A stretch of DNA of 64,000 nucleotides, taken from positions 248,001 through 312,000 of the forward strand of contig NZ_JACYMO010000001.1 in NCBI RefSeq assembly GCF_014838825.1, in the 5' to 3' direction. Under the pieces are notes generated by a model. It made no database searches. It worked only from the letters and a program-made list of their open reading frames with translations, and was not told the origin of the DNA. How positions within the stretch are numbered: the first letter of the stretch is position 1; every line of letters begins with the position of its first letter. A program made the translations under genes and the position numbers. Below, piece by piece: positions 63,301 to 64,000 of the stretch. Source of the stretch: Erwinia persicina (GTDB taxonomy: Bacteria; Pseudomonadota; Gammaproteobacteria; Enterobacterales; Enterobacteriaceae).

Positions 63301-63931
63301 CGGCGCTTATCTCTGCGTTTACGGGATGGAAGGGCCGGGAGGCTACCAGTTTGTCGGACGCACGCTGCAGATGTGGAACCGCTACCGTGAGGTGGCCGAC
63401 TTCGGCGGTAAACCCTGGCTGCTGCGCTTCTTCGACCAGATCCGGTTTTACCCGGTCTCCGCAGAGGAGCTGCTGCGTATTCGCCGCGATTTTCCGCTGG
63501 GGCGCTATCCGTTACGCATTGAGCAGACCGAACTGGCGCTGGCCGACTATCAGCAGTTCCTGGCGGAGCAGGCGACGGGCATCAGCGATTTCCGTCAGCA
63601 TCAGCGCGCGGCGTTCAACGCCGAACGTGAACGCTGGATCGCCAGCGGCCAGGCGCATTTTGACAGCCAGGAGGCCGCCGCCGGGTTGAGCGAGGACGCC
63701 CCGTTAGCCGCCGGGCTGCTGGCCGTGGAGAGTGCGATCGCGGGCAATCTGTGGCAGGTGAAGTGCGCAGTGGGTGACAGTGTCACGCAAGGTGATGTAC
63801 TGGTGATTATCGAAGCGATGAAAATGGAGATACCGCTGCTGGCGCCGTGCGATGGTGTGATCGAGGAAGTCAGGGTAGAGCCCGGGTCGACGGTCCGTGC
63901 CGGACAGTGTGTGGTGGTGATGGCGGTGTAA
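60335..63931 (+). CDS. Biotin-dependent guanidine (urea-type) carboxylase
   Basis: A 1198-residue single-chain carboxylase. Domains in order: biotin carboxylase with ATP-grasp (about 1-450; GGGGIGMRV loop, [14 protein letters not shown]), a KipA-like/AHS2 domain (about 455-740), a KipI-like/AHS1 domain (about 770-985), the C-terminal carboxyltransferase segment ([33 protein letters not shown]), and BCCP (about 1130-1198) with EAMKM, biotinyl-Lys K1163. Enzymes of this type under guanidine-I riboswitches have been shown to prefer guanidine over urea, giving carboxyguanidine. No fused allophanate hydrolase is present; it may lie downstream, outside the window. Confidence 0.95.
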   Translation: [1198 protein letters not shown]

Positions 63932-64000
63932 TCACGGCGGGCGCACGGGGCGGCCTGTTTTTCCGGCCGGCCCGTTTCATCCGCCCCGGCTAGCGGATAC
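63932..64000. other. Window end after carboxylase
   Basis: Only 69 bases remain. A possible CGGCC-N9-GGCCG hairpin is visible, but no poly-U tract. An allophanate hydrolase (AtzF-like) is the expected next gene but cannot be seen. Confidence 0.3.

Overview
The window is a 64-kb, GC-rich, densely coded segment of an enterobacterial chromosome. Close E. coli relatives include YeaL, YghX, SsuD, a BhsA/YdgH-type protein and a DppA tail. Genes more typical of plant-associated or environmental Enterobacterales include FabV, HpxO, PadC and a 424-residue RocG-type glutamate dehydrogenase. An Erwinia/Pantoea-like (Erwiniaceae) host is my best guess, but the genus cannot be fixed from sequence alone. 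I see no rRNA, tRNA, CRISPR array, prophage or insertion sequence. The content is metabolic: scavenging of sulfur, nitrogen, iron and carbon.

Layout. 1-5,116: tail of a DppA-like binding protein, a LysR regulator divergent from an M20 peptidase/MFS pair, and an acyltransferase. 5,574-18,437: an organosulfur island. A sigma-54 activator with an SsuA-like sulfonate-binding domain fused to its C terminus (5,574-7,475) diverges from an operon encoding an SsuD-like monooxygenase, dimethylsulfone monooxygenase SfnG, a FAD oxidoreductase, a DmoA/NtaA-type monooxygenase and a MetNIQ-like ABC transporter. An MFS carrier and an SfnB-like acyl-CoA-dehydrogenase homologue follow. A near-consensus -24/-12 promoter lies at 7,668-7,684. 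18,463-20,507: urate hydroxylase HpxO divergent from an Asp/Glu/hydantoin-racemase-like gene. 20,633-27,465: mostly housekeeping genes (yeaL, glutamate dehydrogenase, dsdA, fabV, a DcrB-like protein). 27,524-30,197: phenolic acid decarboxylase with LysR and MFS neighbours. 30,481-35,189: a lipoprotein, a LacI regulator, two Gfo/Idh/MocA dehydrogenases sharing a palindrome, and a bestrophin-like channel.

35,424-50,208: a fourth LLM-type flavin monooxygenase, a Fur-box-preceded haem-type TonB receptor with a SelT/W-like protein, a signal-less SsuA-like protein behind a 26-codon coupled reading frame, YghX with a cupin and LysR, then a Fur-box-preceded siderophore receptor and its FecBCDE-like ABC transporter. 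50,218-55,841: a 58-residue six-cysteine secreted peptide, a BhsA-like protein, an aminotransferase, two NAD(P)-binding proteins and an MHS-family carrier.

55,889-63,931: a guanidine-utilisation operon. A candidate NtrC site and a -24/-12 promoter precede a clear guanidine-I (ykkC) riboswitch whose aptamer overlaps an intrinsic terminator. It controls a NitT/TauT-type ABC transporter, two urea-carboxylase-associated proteins and a 1198-residue biotin-dependent guanidine (urea-type) carboxylase. The window ends just after that gene, where an allophanate hydrolase would be expected.

Two nutrient systems here therefore appear to use sigma-54 promoters: one for sulfonate/sulfone sulfur with an unusual fused sensor, and one for guanidine nitrogen under dual transcriptional and riboswitch control. 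I judge the sulfur island, with its EBP-SsuA fusion, the best candidate for something incompletely described.
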